Shown piece after piece: positions 1 to 6,465 of a stretch of 7,162 bases of DNA. A program made the position numbers and the translations under genes. Source of the DNA: Clostridia bacterium (lineage in GTDB: Bacteria > Bacillota > Clostridia > Oscillospirales > Acutalibacteraceae); NCBI GenBank assembly GCA_900766945.1, contig CAAFXD010000070.1:1-7162 (forward strand). Direction: 5' to 3'. The first letter of the stretch is position 1, and every line of letters starts with the position of its first letter. The notes beneath the pieces were generated by a model. It was not told the origin of the DNA, ran no database searches, and saw nothing but the letters and a program-made list of their open reading frames with translations.

Positions 1-13
1 ACCATCATATTAC

Positions 14-188
14 GCGGGCGAACACAGTTCGCCCCTACAACCCGTAGGGAACGACCGAAGACGCGTTCCGCAAAATAACAGCAAAATCCACGGGCGGGCG
101 TGGAAACCCGCCCCTACAACGGGTCGTCGAGGACGCCGACCCCTACGCTCGCATTGTATTTTAACCGTTCCGTTAATTACCCCTACAA
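14..188. repeat. Cluster of short palindromic intergenic repeats ('TTGTAGGGG + hairpin' units)
   Basis: On the minus strand, four copies of a TGTAGGGG-type motif occur. On the plus strand they read CCCCTACAA at 32-40, 111-119 and 180-188, and CCCCTACG at 140-147. Three of them directly abut a GC-rich hairpin: GGGCGAAC/GTTCGCCC (16-23 with 27-34), GGGCGGG/CCCGCCC (92-98 with 107-113) and GGGTCG/CGACCC (121-126 with 137-142). The fourth lies beside a weaker dyad, TTAAC/GTTAA, near 162-177. An oppositely oriented unit, GTAGGG at 44-49, carries the arms GGAACG/CGTTCC (48-53 with 64-69). Stem sequences differ between units while the flanking heptamer is kept, which suggests a family of small mobile or structural repeats rather than simple duplication. 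No coding sequence is supported here. I believe similar elements are common between genes in Oscillospiraceae, but that is recollection and could not be checked. Confidence 0.6.
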
Positions 189-251
189 ACCCAAATTTAT
201 AAAATTCGGAATTTTCATTACACATAAAATCCAAACCGTGGGTACACAACA

Positions 252-278
252 AAACGGGTGGGGAGCCCCCACCCGTTT
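252..278 (-). terminator. Rho-independent terminator of the MarR-ABC operon, possibly bidirectional
   Basis: A perfect 12-bp stem (AAACGGGTGGGG at 252-263 with CCCCACCCGTTT at 267-278) encloses a 3-nt loop. It starts 25 nt past the stop codon of the last ABC gene. Read on the minus strand, the stem is followed by TTTTGTTGTG, a moderate U-tract. Read on the plus strand, it is followed after CTG by a run of seven T (282-288), a better U-tract. The hairpin could therefore stop transcription from both sides. Confidence 0.82.
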
Positions 279-303
279 CTGTTTTTTTATTATAGTTTTG
301 TTT

Positions 304-2223
304 TTACGACAGTTCAAACTGCCCGGTATAGAGCTGATAATACTTGCCCTTTTGCGCGAGCAATTCGTCATGGTCGCCGCGCTCGATGATTTCGCCGTGT
401 TCAAGCACCATAATCGCATTCGCGTTGCGCACGGTGGACAAGCGGTGGGCGATGACAAATGTCGTTCTGCCCTGCATCAACTTATCCATACCCTGCTCAA
501 TCAAACGCTCGGTGCGCGTATCCACGGAACTGGTCGCTTCGTCGAGAATGAGCACGGGCGGGTCGGCAACTGCGGCACGCGCAATGGCGAGCAGTTGGCG
601 CTGCCCTTGGCTCAAATTCGCGCCGTCGCCCGTAATCACCGTATCGTAGCCGTTGGGCAGGCGGGTGATAAATTCGTGTGCATTGGCAAGTTTTGCCGCT
701 TCGACCACCTGTTCGTGCGTAGCGTCCAAATTGCCGTAGCGAATGTTGTCCTCCACCGTGCCCGTAAACAGATGCGTATCCTGTAAAACCATCGCCAAAG
801 AACGGCGCAAATCCGCTTTTTTGATTTTTTGAATGTTGATGCCGTCATAGCGGATTTTGCCCGACTGAATTTCATAAAACCGATTGAGCAAATTGGTAAT
901 CGTAGTTTTGCCCGCGCCCGTTGAGCCGACAAACGCGATTTTTTGCCCGGGCTTTGCATACAGCGAAACATCGTGGAGCACGGTCTTTTTGCCGTCATAA
1001 CTGAATGTAACATCCTCGAACTGCACATCGCCCTCTAACTTCTTGTAGGTCACCGAGCCGTCCGCGGTATGCGTATGCTTCCACGCCCAAATTCCCGTGT
1101 GTTCGGGGCATTCGGTCAAATGCCCGTCCGTGTCGACTTTGGCGTTGACCAGCGTCACATAGCCTTCATCGGTTTCCGCCTTTTGGTCAATCACATCAAA
1201 AATGCGCTCGGCACCGGCAAGAGCGGACAAAATGTTGTTAATTTGTTGGGAAAGGTTTGCAATCGGCTGTGTAAACGACCGCGTATATAACAGGAAGGAC
1301 AACACCGTACCGACGGTCATTGTCGCTTTGATGACGAACGCACCGCCGACCGCGGCAATCGTTGCATATATGAGGTGCCCATAGTTGCCCATAATCGGGC
1401 CGAGGGCGTTGGCGTAGGTGTTTGCTTGTGTTGCGGAATGCTGTAATTCGTCATTGAGCACCGCGAACGCGTCGATGACCTTCTGTTCGTGGTTAAACAC
1501 CTTGACAACCTTTTGCCCTTCCACGGTTTCTTCAATAAATCCGTTGGCGTCGCCCAATGCCTTTTGCTGACGGCGGAAATATTTGGAGCTCCGCTTGCCG
1601 AACGCTTTGACAATCAACAGCATAATTGCCAAAAACACAAGCATGACAGCGGTTAGGCGAATACTTAACACGCACATCATCACAAAGGTGCCGATGACGG
1701 AAATCAACGAGGAAATCGTTTGCACAAAGCCCATACTTAAAAAATTGCGCACGGTTTCCACATCGTTCGTGTAGCGGCTCATCAAATCGCCGTGGGTGTG
1801 GGTGTCAAAATACGAAATCGGCAAATCCTGCATCGCGTCGAACAAATCGCGGCGAATGGTGTTGACCGTGGATTGCGACAGCGTGAGCATAATGCGGGCA
1901 TAGCCGTAAGAGGCAAGCGCCGCCGCGACAAAGATACCCCCTACCTTGGCAAGCTCTGTAATCAACGGCCGGTAATCCGCATTTTCGGGGCCTGCCGCAA
2001 TCAGCGGTGGCAAAAAGTCATCGGTCAGCGTTTTTATGAAATAGGACGAAAGCAACATACCCGCCGTGCTCAACAGCACCAGCAAAACCACCAAAACCAA
2101 CAGCCATTTGCGTTTTGCCAAATAGCCGAACAGCCGCGAAACCGTCTTTTTGGTGTTTTTGGGTTTTTGGAATTTTCCGGGGGCGCCTTTTTTGCCGACC
2201 GGCATCATTTTCGGTCCCGGCAT
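304..2223 (-). CDS. Half-size ABC exporter subunit, permease fused to ATPase (catalytically competent partner)
   Basis: This 639-residue protein is a type IV (B-family, multidrug/lipid type) ABC exporter half: a six-helix membrane domain (hydrophobic stretches near 40-61, 92-108, 168-206 and 278-320), then a nucleotide-binding domain from about 400. The ATPase motifs look active: Walker A GSTGAGKT (433-440), Q-loop in VLQDTHLF (about 479-486), signature LSQGQ (537-541), Walker B VLILDE ending in Asp561-Glu562, D-loop SSVD and switch His593 in IAHRLSTV. The signature differs from LSGGQ by one Gln. The N-terminus has a Lys-rich extension of about 25 residues, and the linker before the ATPase domain has roughly 33 more residues than its partner. 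The ATG overlaps the TGA of the upstream ABC gene by one base, and GGAGG lies 9 nt before it, so translation is probably coupled. It most likely pairs with that protein as a BmrD/LmrD-like subunit. The substrate cannot be told from sequence. Confidence 0.95.
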   Translation of the reverse strand: MPGPKMMPVGKKGAPGKFQKPKNTKKTVSRLFGYLAKRKWLLVLVVLLVLLSTAGMLLSSYFIKTLTDDFLPPLIAAGPENADYRPLITELAKVGGIFVAAALASYGYARIMLTLSQSTVNTIRRDLFDAMQDLPISYFDTHTHGDLMSRYTNDVETVRNFLSMGFVQTISSLISVIGTFVMMCVLSIRLTAVMLVFLAIMLLIVKAFGKRSSKYFRRQQKALGDANGFIEETVEGQKVVKVFNHEQKVIDAFAVLNDELQHSATQANTYANALGPIMGNYGHLIYATIAAVGGAFVIKATMTVGTVLSFLLYTRSFTQPIANLSQQINNILSALAGAERIFDVIDQKAETDEGYVTLVNAKVDTDGHLTECPEHTGIWAWKHTHTADGSVTYKKLEGDVQFEDVTFSYDGKKTVLHDVSLYAKPGQKIAFVGSTGAGKTTITNLLNRFYEIQSGKIRYDGINIQKIKKADLRRSLAMVLQDTHLFTGTVEDNIRYGNLDATHEQVVEAAKLANAHEFITRLPNGYDTVITGDGANLSQGQRQLLAIARAAVADPPVLILDEATSSVDTRTERLIEQGMDKLMQGRTTFVIAHRLSTVRNANAIMVLEHGEIIERGDHDELLAQKGKYYQLYTGQFELS

Positions 2224-3965
2224 CAGCCCTCGCCTCCTTCCGCGGCAACGCCTTTTTGTTGGGAATAATAAACCTCGCTGTAAATGGGACAGCGTGTAAG
2301 CAGCTCCTCGTGCGTGCCCATATCGGCGATTTTGCCGTTGTCCAGCACAATAATTTTATCCGCATCCTGCACGGAGCTTATGCGCTGGGCAATGATAATT
2401 TTTGTGGTGTTCGGAATATCGTTTTTGAACGCCTCGCGGATTTTGCTGTCGGTGTATGTGTCCACCGCGCTGGTGGAGTCGTCCAAAATCAAGATTTTCG
2501 GCTTTTTGAGTAAGGCGCGCGCAATGCAAAGGCGCTGTTTTTGCCCGCCCGAAACATTCACGCCGCCCTGCCCCAAATCGGTTTGGTAGCCGTCGGGGAA
2601 GGACGAAATAAAGTCATGCGCCTGCGCCGATTTGCACGCGGCAACCAATTCCTCATCGGTGGCGTTTTCGTCGCCCCAGCGTAAGTTTTCGGCAATCGTG
2701 CCCGAGAACAGCACATTGTTTTGCAACACCATACTGACCGACTCGCGCAGTTCTTCAATCGTATAGTTTTTTACATTGTGTCCTGCGACGCGCACTTCGC
2801 CCGCCGTCACATCGTAAAGCCGCGGAATAAGGCTGACGAGCGTGGTTTTCGCACTGCCCGTGCCGCCGATGATGCCGACCGTTTCGCCCGAACGGATTTT
2901 AAAATCGGCGTGGTCGACCACATTTTTTTCGCCGTCCTTATTGTACTTAAAGCAAACATCGCAAAATTCAATAGCGCCGTTTTCCACCTTTAACGAGGTG
3001 TCTGCCTCGTTGTCGTTGATGTCTGGTTTTTCGTCGAGCACCTCCGCAATACGCGAAGCCGCCGCGCGCGACATCACAAAGTTCACAAGCATCATCGCCA
3101 TCATCACAACCGACATCAAAATCTGCATAATGTAGTTGAGCACCATGGAGAACTGCCCGACTTCCAGCTCGCCTGCCACAATGTATTTGCACGAAAGAAA
3201 CGATACCGCCAAAATCGTGGCGTACATCACAAGCATCATTGCGGGCTGTGCCGCAACCATCAGCATTTCCGCTGAAATGGCCGCCGCGGTTAAATCGTCA
3301 TTGGACTTTTTGAATTTTGCCTTTTCGTAGTCGCCGCGCACAAACGCCTTGACCACGCGAATGGCAATTAAGTTTTCCTGCACAGAGCCGTTCAACGCGT
3401 CCAGTTTTGTGAACATTTTCTTGAACCGCTTCATGGCAATCGGGCCGAAAATTGCCAAAATCACCAAAATCAGCGGAATAACATACAAAAAGACCGACGA
3501 GACCTTGTGGTTGATTTTAAAGCTCATAAACATCGCGCAGATGAATTGCAACGGCGCGCGGAAGAATATCCGCAACAGCATTTGATACATATTCTGCACG
3601 GTGGTCACATCGTTGGTCATTCGGGTCACAAGCGAAGCGGTGCTGAAACGGTCAATGTTGGAAAACGAAAAGGTTTGAATGTTTTGATACATCGCCTCAC
3701 GCACACGCGCGCCCAAGCCCATACTCGCCACCGCCGACAGCCTTGCTGCCATCGCGCCGCAAAACAGCGAACAGCCTGCAATCAACAGCATTTTGCCGCC
3801 CGTCACGAGCACATAGTGCATATCGCCGTTCGGAATACCGACATCGACGATTTTACTCATATACAACGGAATTAACAGTTCCAAAATCACCTCGCCCGTC
3901 ATCAAAAACGGACAAATCACCGACTGCCACCAATACGGTTTGGCATATTTAATCAGTTTTCCCAT
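2223..3965 (-). CDS. Half-size ABC exporter subunit, permease fused to ATPase (degenerate-site partner)
   Basis: This 580-residue B-family ABC exporter half has membrane helices in about 15-300 and an ATPase domain from about 330. Its motifs are Walker A GGTGSAKT (367-374, Ala where Gly is usual), Q-loop VLQNNVLF, canonical signature VSGGQ (471-475) and Walker B ILILDD, where the catalytic Glu is Asp496. The switch His is replaced by Gln527 (IIIAQRISSV). Asp after Walker B together with Gln in the H-loop marks the degenerate subunit of heterodimeric exporters such as BmrC, LmrC and TM287. The downstream gene supplies the competent Walker motifs. A GTG at 3977 is in frame, but it lies inside the GGAGGTG ribosome binding site. 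The ATG at 3965 is preferred: it has GGAGG 11 nt upstream and starts MGKLIKYAKPYWW, as is typical of the family. It overlaps the end of the marR-type gene by 17 bp. It is predicted to act in the cytoplasmic membrane, exporting a drug-like or lipid-like compound of unknown identity. Confidence 0.93.
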   Translation of the reverse strand: MGKLIKYAKPYWWQSVICPFLMTGEVILELLIPLYMSKIVDVGIPNGDMHYVLVTGGKMLLIAGCSLFCGAMAARLSAVASMGLGARVREAMYQNIQTFSFSNIDRFSTASLVTRMTNDVTTVQNMYQMLLRIFFRAPLQFICAMFMSFKINHKVSSVFLYVIPLILVILAIFGPIAMKRFKKMFTKLDALNGSVQENLIAIRVVKAFVRGDYEKAKFKKSNDDLTAAAISAEMLMVAAQPAMMLVMYATILAVSFLSCKYIVAGELEVGQFSMVLNYIMQILMSVVMMAMMLVNFVMSRAAASRIAEVLDEKPDINDNEADTSLKVENGAIEFCDVCFKYNKDGEKNVVDHADFKIRSGETVGIIGGTGSAKTTLVSLIPRLYDVTAGEVRVAGHNVKNYTIEELRESVSMVLQNNVLFSGTIAENLRWGDENATDEELVAACKSAQAHDFISSFPDGYQTDLGQGGVNVSGGQKQRLCIARALLKKPKILILDDSTSAVDTYTDSKIREAFKNDIPNTTKIIIAQRISSVQDADKIIVLDNGKIADMGTHEELLTRCPIYSEVYYSQQKGVAAEGGEG

Positions 3966-4458
3966 GCCGGCATGCACCTCCGAATTCCATTTCTTCCTGC
4001 ATAATTTCTTCCATCTTTTTGCCTGCGGGCAAAATGGTCTTTAAATTGTCGCAAAGGCGGGTAAGCATTGTTTCCAGCGCCGCAAGCTCCGCGTCCGAAA
4101 ACCCCGCGTACAGGTTTCGGTCGATTTCTTCAAAGCAACTGTGAATATATTCGTGCTGTTCGCGGCCCTTTTCGCTCAGGCTCATCCGATTACAGCGCAA
4201 ATCCGTTTCGTCCGCCGCCTTTTCAATCAAGCCCGCCTTTTGCATACGCCGCAAAGAGACCGACACCGACGCCGGCGAAACATACAGCGCCTTGGCAATT
4301 TCATTTTGCGTACCTGTGCCGTTTTTCGCCAAATAATCCAAAATCGGCGGTTGCCCGAAATACACGCCGCTGTCCTTTAACGCGCGGCGCACCACATAAT
4401 GGCGGCAAAACTCCAAGTCGTGCAGTTTTTTCGACACATTTTTTTGCCTGTTCTCCAC
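3949..4458 (-). CDS. MarR-family winged-helix transcriptional regulator
   Basis: This 169-residue protein has the MarR layout: N-terminal dimerisation helices, then a winged helix-turn-helix with QNEIAKALYVSPASVSVSLRR (about 51-71) as the DNA-reading unit. A wing follows, with the family pattern D-x-x-D-x-R-x-x-R (about 83-91, ETDLRCNRMSLSEKG). The C-terminal helix at about 118-150 returns to the dimer interface. The start is a GTG with GAAAGGAG 7 nt upstream. It is the first gene of an operon with two ABC exporter subunits, so it most likely represses this operon and releases it when a toxic ligand binds. That role is inferred from context. Two 12-bp palindromes between the promoter and the gene are candidate autoregulatory sites. 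The last codons overlap the next gene and contain its ribosome binding site. There is no sign of damage, and the ligand is unknown. Confidence 0.92.
   Translation of the reverse strand: MENRQKNVSKKLHDLEFCRHYVVRRALKDSGVYFGQPPILDYLAKNGTGTQNEIAKALYVSPASVSVSLRRMQKAGLIEKAADETDLRCNRMSLSEKGREQHEYIHSCFEEIDRNLYAGFSDAELAALETMLTRLCDNLKTILPAGKKMEEIMQEEMEFGGACRHGKTD
3977..3981 (-). promoter_or_regulatory. Ribosome binding site that decides the start of the first ABC gene
   Basis: GGAGG on the minus strand occupies 3977-3981, within the last codons of the MarR gene. The in-frame GTG at 3977-3975 shares its first base with this motif and so cannot use it. The next in-frame ATG (3965-3963) lies 11 nt downstream and is the likely start. 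Confidence 0.7.
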
Positions 4459-4465
4459 AAAAAGA

Positions 4466-4473
4466 CTCCTTTC
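4466..4473 (-). promoter_or_regulatory. Ribosome binding site of the MarR gene
   Basis: GAAAGGAG on the minus strand ends 7 nt before the GTG start at 4458. The strong match and good spacing support the GTG as the true start despite no nearby in-frame ATG. Confidence 0.8.
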
Positions 4474-4487
4474 TTACAAAAAATTAT

Positions 4488-4514
4488 TTAATCGACTAAT
4501 TATTAACCGCTTAA
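4488..4514 (-). promoter_or_regulatory. Candidate tandem MarR operator
   Basis: Two 12-bp near-palindromes lie 15 bp apart, start to start: TTAATCGACTAA (4488-4499) and TTAACCGCTTAA (4503-4514). They agree at 9 of 12 positions, sharing TTAA-xCGx-TAA, and their AT-rich outer arms resemble sites often bound by MarR dimers. They lie immediately downstream of the -10 box, at about +2 to +28 of the predicted transcript, so a bound repressor would block initiation or early elongation. The assignment to the MarR protein encoded here is inferred. Confidence 0.6.
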
Positions 4515-4522
4515 CGATTTTT

Positions 4523-4551
4523 ATTGTACGCCGAATAAAAAGTAATGTCAA
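4523..4551 (-). promoter_or_regulatory. Sigma-A promoter of the MarR-ABC operon
   Basis: On the minus strand a perfect -35 box TTGACA (4551-4546) and a -10 box TACAAT (4528-4523, one mismatch to consensus) are separated by exactly 17 bp. The DNA upstream is very A/T-rich and could act as an UP element. Transcription should start near 4516, giving a leader of about 58 nt before the GTG start. A promoter this strong makes sense if it is normally held off by a repressor. Confidence 0.88.
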
Positions 4552-4570
4552 CAAAAAAATTGTGAATAAT

Positions 4571-4598
4571 TTGTGCAAAAATACAGGTTTTTGCAAAA
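4571..4598. repeat. Inverted repeat in the divergent spacer
   Basis: TTGTGCAAAAA (4571-4581) and TTTTTGCAAAA (4588-4598) form an inverted repeat matching at 10 of 11 positions, with a 6-nt centre. The inner arms GCAAAAA/TTTTTGC are perfect. It lies about 20 bp upstream of the operon's -35 box and about 110 bp before the phage gene. There is no long T-run after it, so a terminator is unlikely. It could be a protein-binding site or simply part of the A/T-rich upstream region. Confidence 0.4.
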
Positions 4599-4662
4599 TA
4601 ATCAACATTTTTGCTTGATTTGTTGACTGCGGTTTTCGGACAGTTCCCACCGCTTCGGACTA

Positions 4663-4684
4663 TTTGTGAAAGGTCTTTCAAAAA
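4663..4684. repeat. Dyad-symmetric site just upstream of the phage gene's ribosome binding site
   Basis: TTTGTGAAAG (4663-4672) and CTTTCAAAAA (4675-4684) are mirror arms around GT, matching at 9 of 10 positions, with a perfect core TGAAAG/CTTTCA. The 2-nt centre is too short for a hairpin loop, so a DNA-binding protein site is the more natural reading. It ends 9 nt before the AAGGAG of the terminase small-subunit gene. Confidence 0.4.
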
Positions 4685-4693
4685 TCCACCGAA

Positions 4694-4699
4694 AAGGAG
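4694..4699 (+). promoter_or_regulatory. Ribosome binding site selecting a TTG start for the terminase small subunit
   Basis: AAGGAG lies 8 nt before TTG at 4708-4710. The in-frame GTG further upstream (4666) has no such site and would place this motif inside the coding region. An ATG at 4701 is too close to the motif and is followed at once by TAA. Confidence 0.75.
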
Positions 4700-4707
4700 A
4701 ATGTAAA

Positions 4708-5193
4708 TTGGCAAATACCCTTTCGCAAAAACAGCTTGCCTTTTGCCGCGCTTTTGTGCGCACCCGTTCCCCGCGGGAGGCGGCCGCCGCCGCAGGCTTT
4801 CTGCTTTTTCCCGAAAAAGCGGCGGAAAAACTGCTTGCGGCAAAGCCCGTGCAGGCGAAAATTCAGGAATTGGAGCAATCGCTTTCGGTACAGCGTGCCG
4901 AACTGATTGCAGGCTACCGCCGCCTTGCGTTCGGCTCGGTGGCCGACGCGGTACGGCTGTTACAGCAAATAGACACGGACGCGCCGCCCGACCCCGACAC
5001 CTTGGATTTGTTTTTGGTGTCGGAAATCAAACGCCCGAAAGGCGGCGGCTTAGAAATCAAATTTTTTGACCGCCAAAAAGCGCTCGACCGCCTTTCCGAA
5101 TTACAGGAGACCGCCGCGGACAGCGCTTTGCCGTTTTACAAGGCGTTGGAGCGTTCCGCCGCCGCAATCGGGAAGAACGGGGACGAGCCGTAA
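4708..5193 (+). CDS. Phage terminase small subunit (DNA recognition for packaging)
   Basis: This 161-residue protein starts at TTG with AAGGAG 8 nt upstream. Its N-terminus, LSQKQLAFCRAFVRTRSPREAAAAAG (residues 4-30), has the pattern of the Terminase_2/XtmA helix-turn-helix, where a 'tKQ..F...y...g...eAa..AGy' motif binds phage DNA. A following helical stretch (about 45-70, KIQELEQSLSVQRAELIAGYRRLAFGS) fits the oligomerisation region. The C-terminal part includes FFDRQKALDRLSELQ (about 117-131), a feature seen in many small terminases. It would select phage DNA and hand it to the large subunit as a ring-shaped multimer. The stop TAA overlaps the ATG of the large-subunit gene by one base. It is the first gene of the phage block: nothing phage-like is seen to its left. 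The family call rests on the N-terminal motif plus the neighbour. Confidence 0.85.
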   Translation: MANTLSQKQLAFCRAFVRTRSPREAAAAAGFLLFPEKAAEKLLAAKPVQAKIQELEQSLSVQRAELIAGYRRLAFGSVADAVRLLQQIDTDAPPDPDTLDLFLVSEIKRPKGGGLEIKFFDRQKALDRLSELQETAADSALPFYKALERSAAAIGKNGDEP

Positions 5194-6449
5194 TGCAAAG
5201 CACGCAATTCAAACAGTTTTCCCAAAAGCAGTTGGAACTGCTTTCGTGGTGGTGCGATGAAAGTCCCTTTCACACATATGACGCCATTATCTGCGACGGC
5301 GCGGTGCGCAGCGGCAAAACCGTCTGTATGTCGCTGTCGTTTGTATTTTGGGCGTTTTACCGCTTTTGTGACCAAAGTTTTGCGCTGTGCGGCAAAACCG
5401 TAACGGGACTGCGCCGCAATGTCATTACCCCGCTTCTCCCGTTGCTTTCGGAGCTCGGCTTTCAATGCAACGAGCAGATTTCCAAAAACCTGTTGGAAAT
5501 CTCAAAAGGCGGCAGAAAAAACCGCTTTTACTATTTCGGCGGCAAAGACGAGTCCTCCGCCGCGCTGATACAGGGTATGACGCTTGCGGGCGTGATGCTC
5601 GACGAGGCGGCGTTGATGCCGCGTTCGTTTTGCGAACAGGCGATTGCGCGATGCTCTGTTGAGGGCTCGCGGCTTTGGTTCAACTGCAATCCCGAACACC
5701 CCGCGCACTGGTTTTACAAGGAATGGATTTTAAAGCGCGAAGAAAAAAACTGCCTGTATCTGCACTTTCAAATGCAGGACAATCCCTCGCTTTCCAAAGA
5801 AATGCTCGCGCGCTACCGTTCGCTTTACAGCGGCGCATTTTACGAGCGGTTTGTCGAAGGAAAATGGGCGGCGTGCGACGGGCTTGTGTATCCTTTTTTT
5901 GACAGCACCTATCTTTACGATGTGCCGAAAACCTGTACCCGCTATGTGGTCTCGTGTGACTACGGAACGGTCAACCCCACCTCGATGGGGCTTTGGGGAC
6001 AAAGCGGCGGGCACTGGTACCGCATAGACGAATTCTACCACAGCTCCAAAGCAAAAGGCTTTCAAATGACCGATGAGGAATACTACCGTTCGCTTTGCAC
6101 GCTCATCGGCGACAAAAAAGTGGACTGCGTCGTGGTAGACCCGTCTGCGGCGTCGTTTATCGAATGTATCCGCCGTCATGGGGAATTTCCCGTGCGCCGC
6201 GCGGACAACGATGTGCTCGGCGGCATTCGCAAGACCTCGGACGCCTTAAAATCGCGTGAAATCCGCATCTGTAAGCCCTGCGCCGATATTGTTCGGGAAT
6301 TTTCGCTGTACCGCTGGGACGAAAGCGCGCGCTATGACGCGGTCAAAAAAGAACACGACCACGCCATGGACGATATGCGGTATTTCGTTTCCACGGTACT
6401 GTGTTCGGACGGCGGCGATGACTTCTTCGCCGTCGTCTGCAAACGATGA
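5193..6449 (+). CDS. Phage terminase large subunit (packaging ATPase and nuclease, PBSX/Terminase_3-like)
   Basis: This 418-residue protein is full length for the PBSX-type family. The ATPase part has a phage-style Walker A GAVRSGKT (36-43), Walker B VMLDEA with Asp137-Glu138, and a coupling segment WFNCNPEHPAHWFYKEW (162-178) characteristic of these terminases. The C-terminal RNase H-like nuclease shows acidic residues in the expected order: Asp256 (VSCDYGTVNPT), Asp316 (VVVDPSAASF) and Asp393/Asp394 (HDHAMDDMRY). All catalytic residues appear intact, so the protein is probably functional. It would drive ATP-dependent packing of DNA into the prohead through the portal and cut the concatemer. 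The ATG shares one base with the small-subunit stop, indicating coupled translation. The portal gene follows 16 nt after its stop. Confidence 0.95.
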   Translation: MQSTQFKQFSQKQLELLSWWCDESPFHTYDAIICDGAVRSGKTVCMSLSFVFWAFYRFCDQSFALCGKTVTGLRRNVITPLLPLLSELGFQCNEQISKNLLEISKGGRKNRFYYFGGKDESSAALIQGMTLAGVMLDEAALMPRSFCEQAIARCSVEGSRLWFNCNPEHPAHWFYKEWILKREEKNCLYLHFQMQDNPSLSKEMLARYRSLYSGAFYERFVEGKWAACDGLVYPFFDSTYLYDVPKTCTRYVVSCDYGTVNPTSMGLWGQSGGHWYRIDEFYHSSKAKGFQMTDEEYYRSLCTLIGDKKVDCVVVDPSAASFIECIRRHGEFPVRRADNDVLGGIRKTSDALKSREIRICKPCADIVREFSLYRWDESARYDAVKKEHDHAMDDMRYFVSTVLCSDGGDDFFAVVCKR

Positions 6450-6457
6450 AAGGAGGT
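6450..6457 (+). promoter_or_regulatory. Near-perfect ribosome binding site of the portal gene
   Basis: AAGGAGGT, part of a longer GAAAGGAGGTGA match to the 16S rRNA tail, sits in the 16-nt gap after the large-terminase stop and 8 nt before the ATG at 6466. It suggests strong independent initiation of the portal gene. Confidence 0.8.
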
Positions 6458-6465
6458 GAAGCGAA

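Noticed and set aside
14..188. CRISPR array
   Set aside because: Repeat units are irregularly spaced, occur in both orientations and have differing stems. There are no uniform spacers and no cas genes nearby.
100..786. Plus-strand open frame of 228 codons over the end of the ABC operon
   Set aside because: It runs antisense to the C-terminal part of a convincing ABC ATPase gene, begins among the hairpin repeats, has low-complexity composition and shows no recognisable domain.
1792..2268. Plus-strand open frame of 158 codons antisense to the ABC junction
   Set aside because: It is rich in Arg, Gln and His as expected for an antisense shadow, has no ribosome binding site and overlaps well-supported coding sequence on the other strand.
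4068..4499. Plus-strand open frame of 143 codons antisense to the MarR gene
   Set aside because: It mirrors the MarR coding region, ends within the MarR promoter region and has no recognisable motif.
4560..4700. Plus-strand promoter for the phage genes
   Set aside because: TTGACT at 4622-4627 resembles a -35 box, but no acceptable -10 box follows at 16-18 bp. Other pairings in the A/T-rich spacer are weak, so I do not call one.
4459..4707. Prophage attachment site
   Set aside because: The other end of the element is outside the window, so no direct-repeat core can be compared, and no integrase or tRNA target is visible here.
4511..4843. Minus-strand open frame of 110 codons across the divergent spacer
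   Set aside because: It crosses the operon promoter and the start of the terminase gene on the opposite strand. Its sequence has no recognisable motif and it has no clear ribosome binding site.
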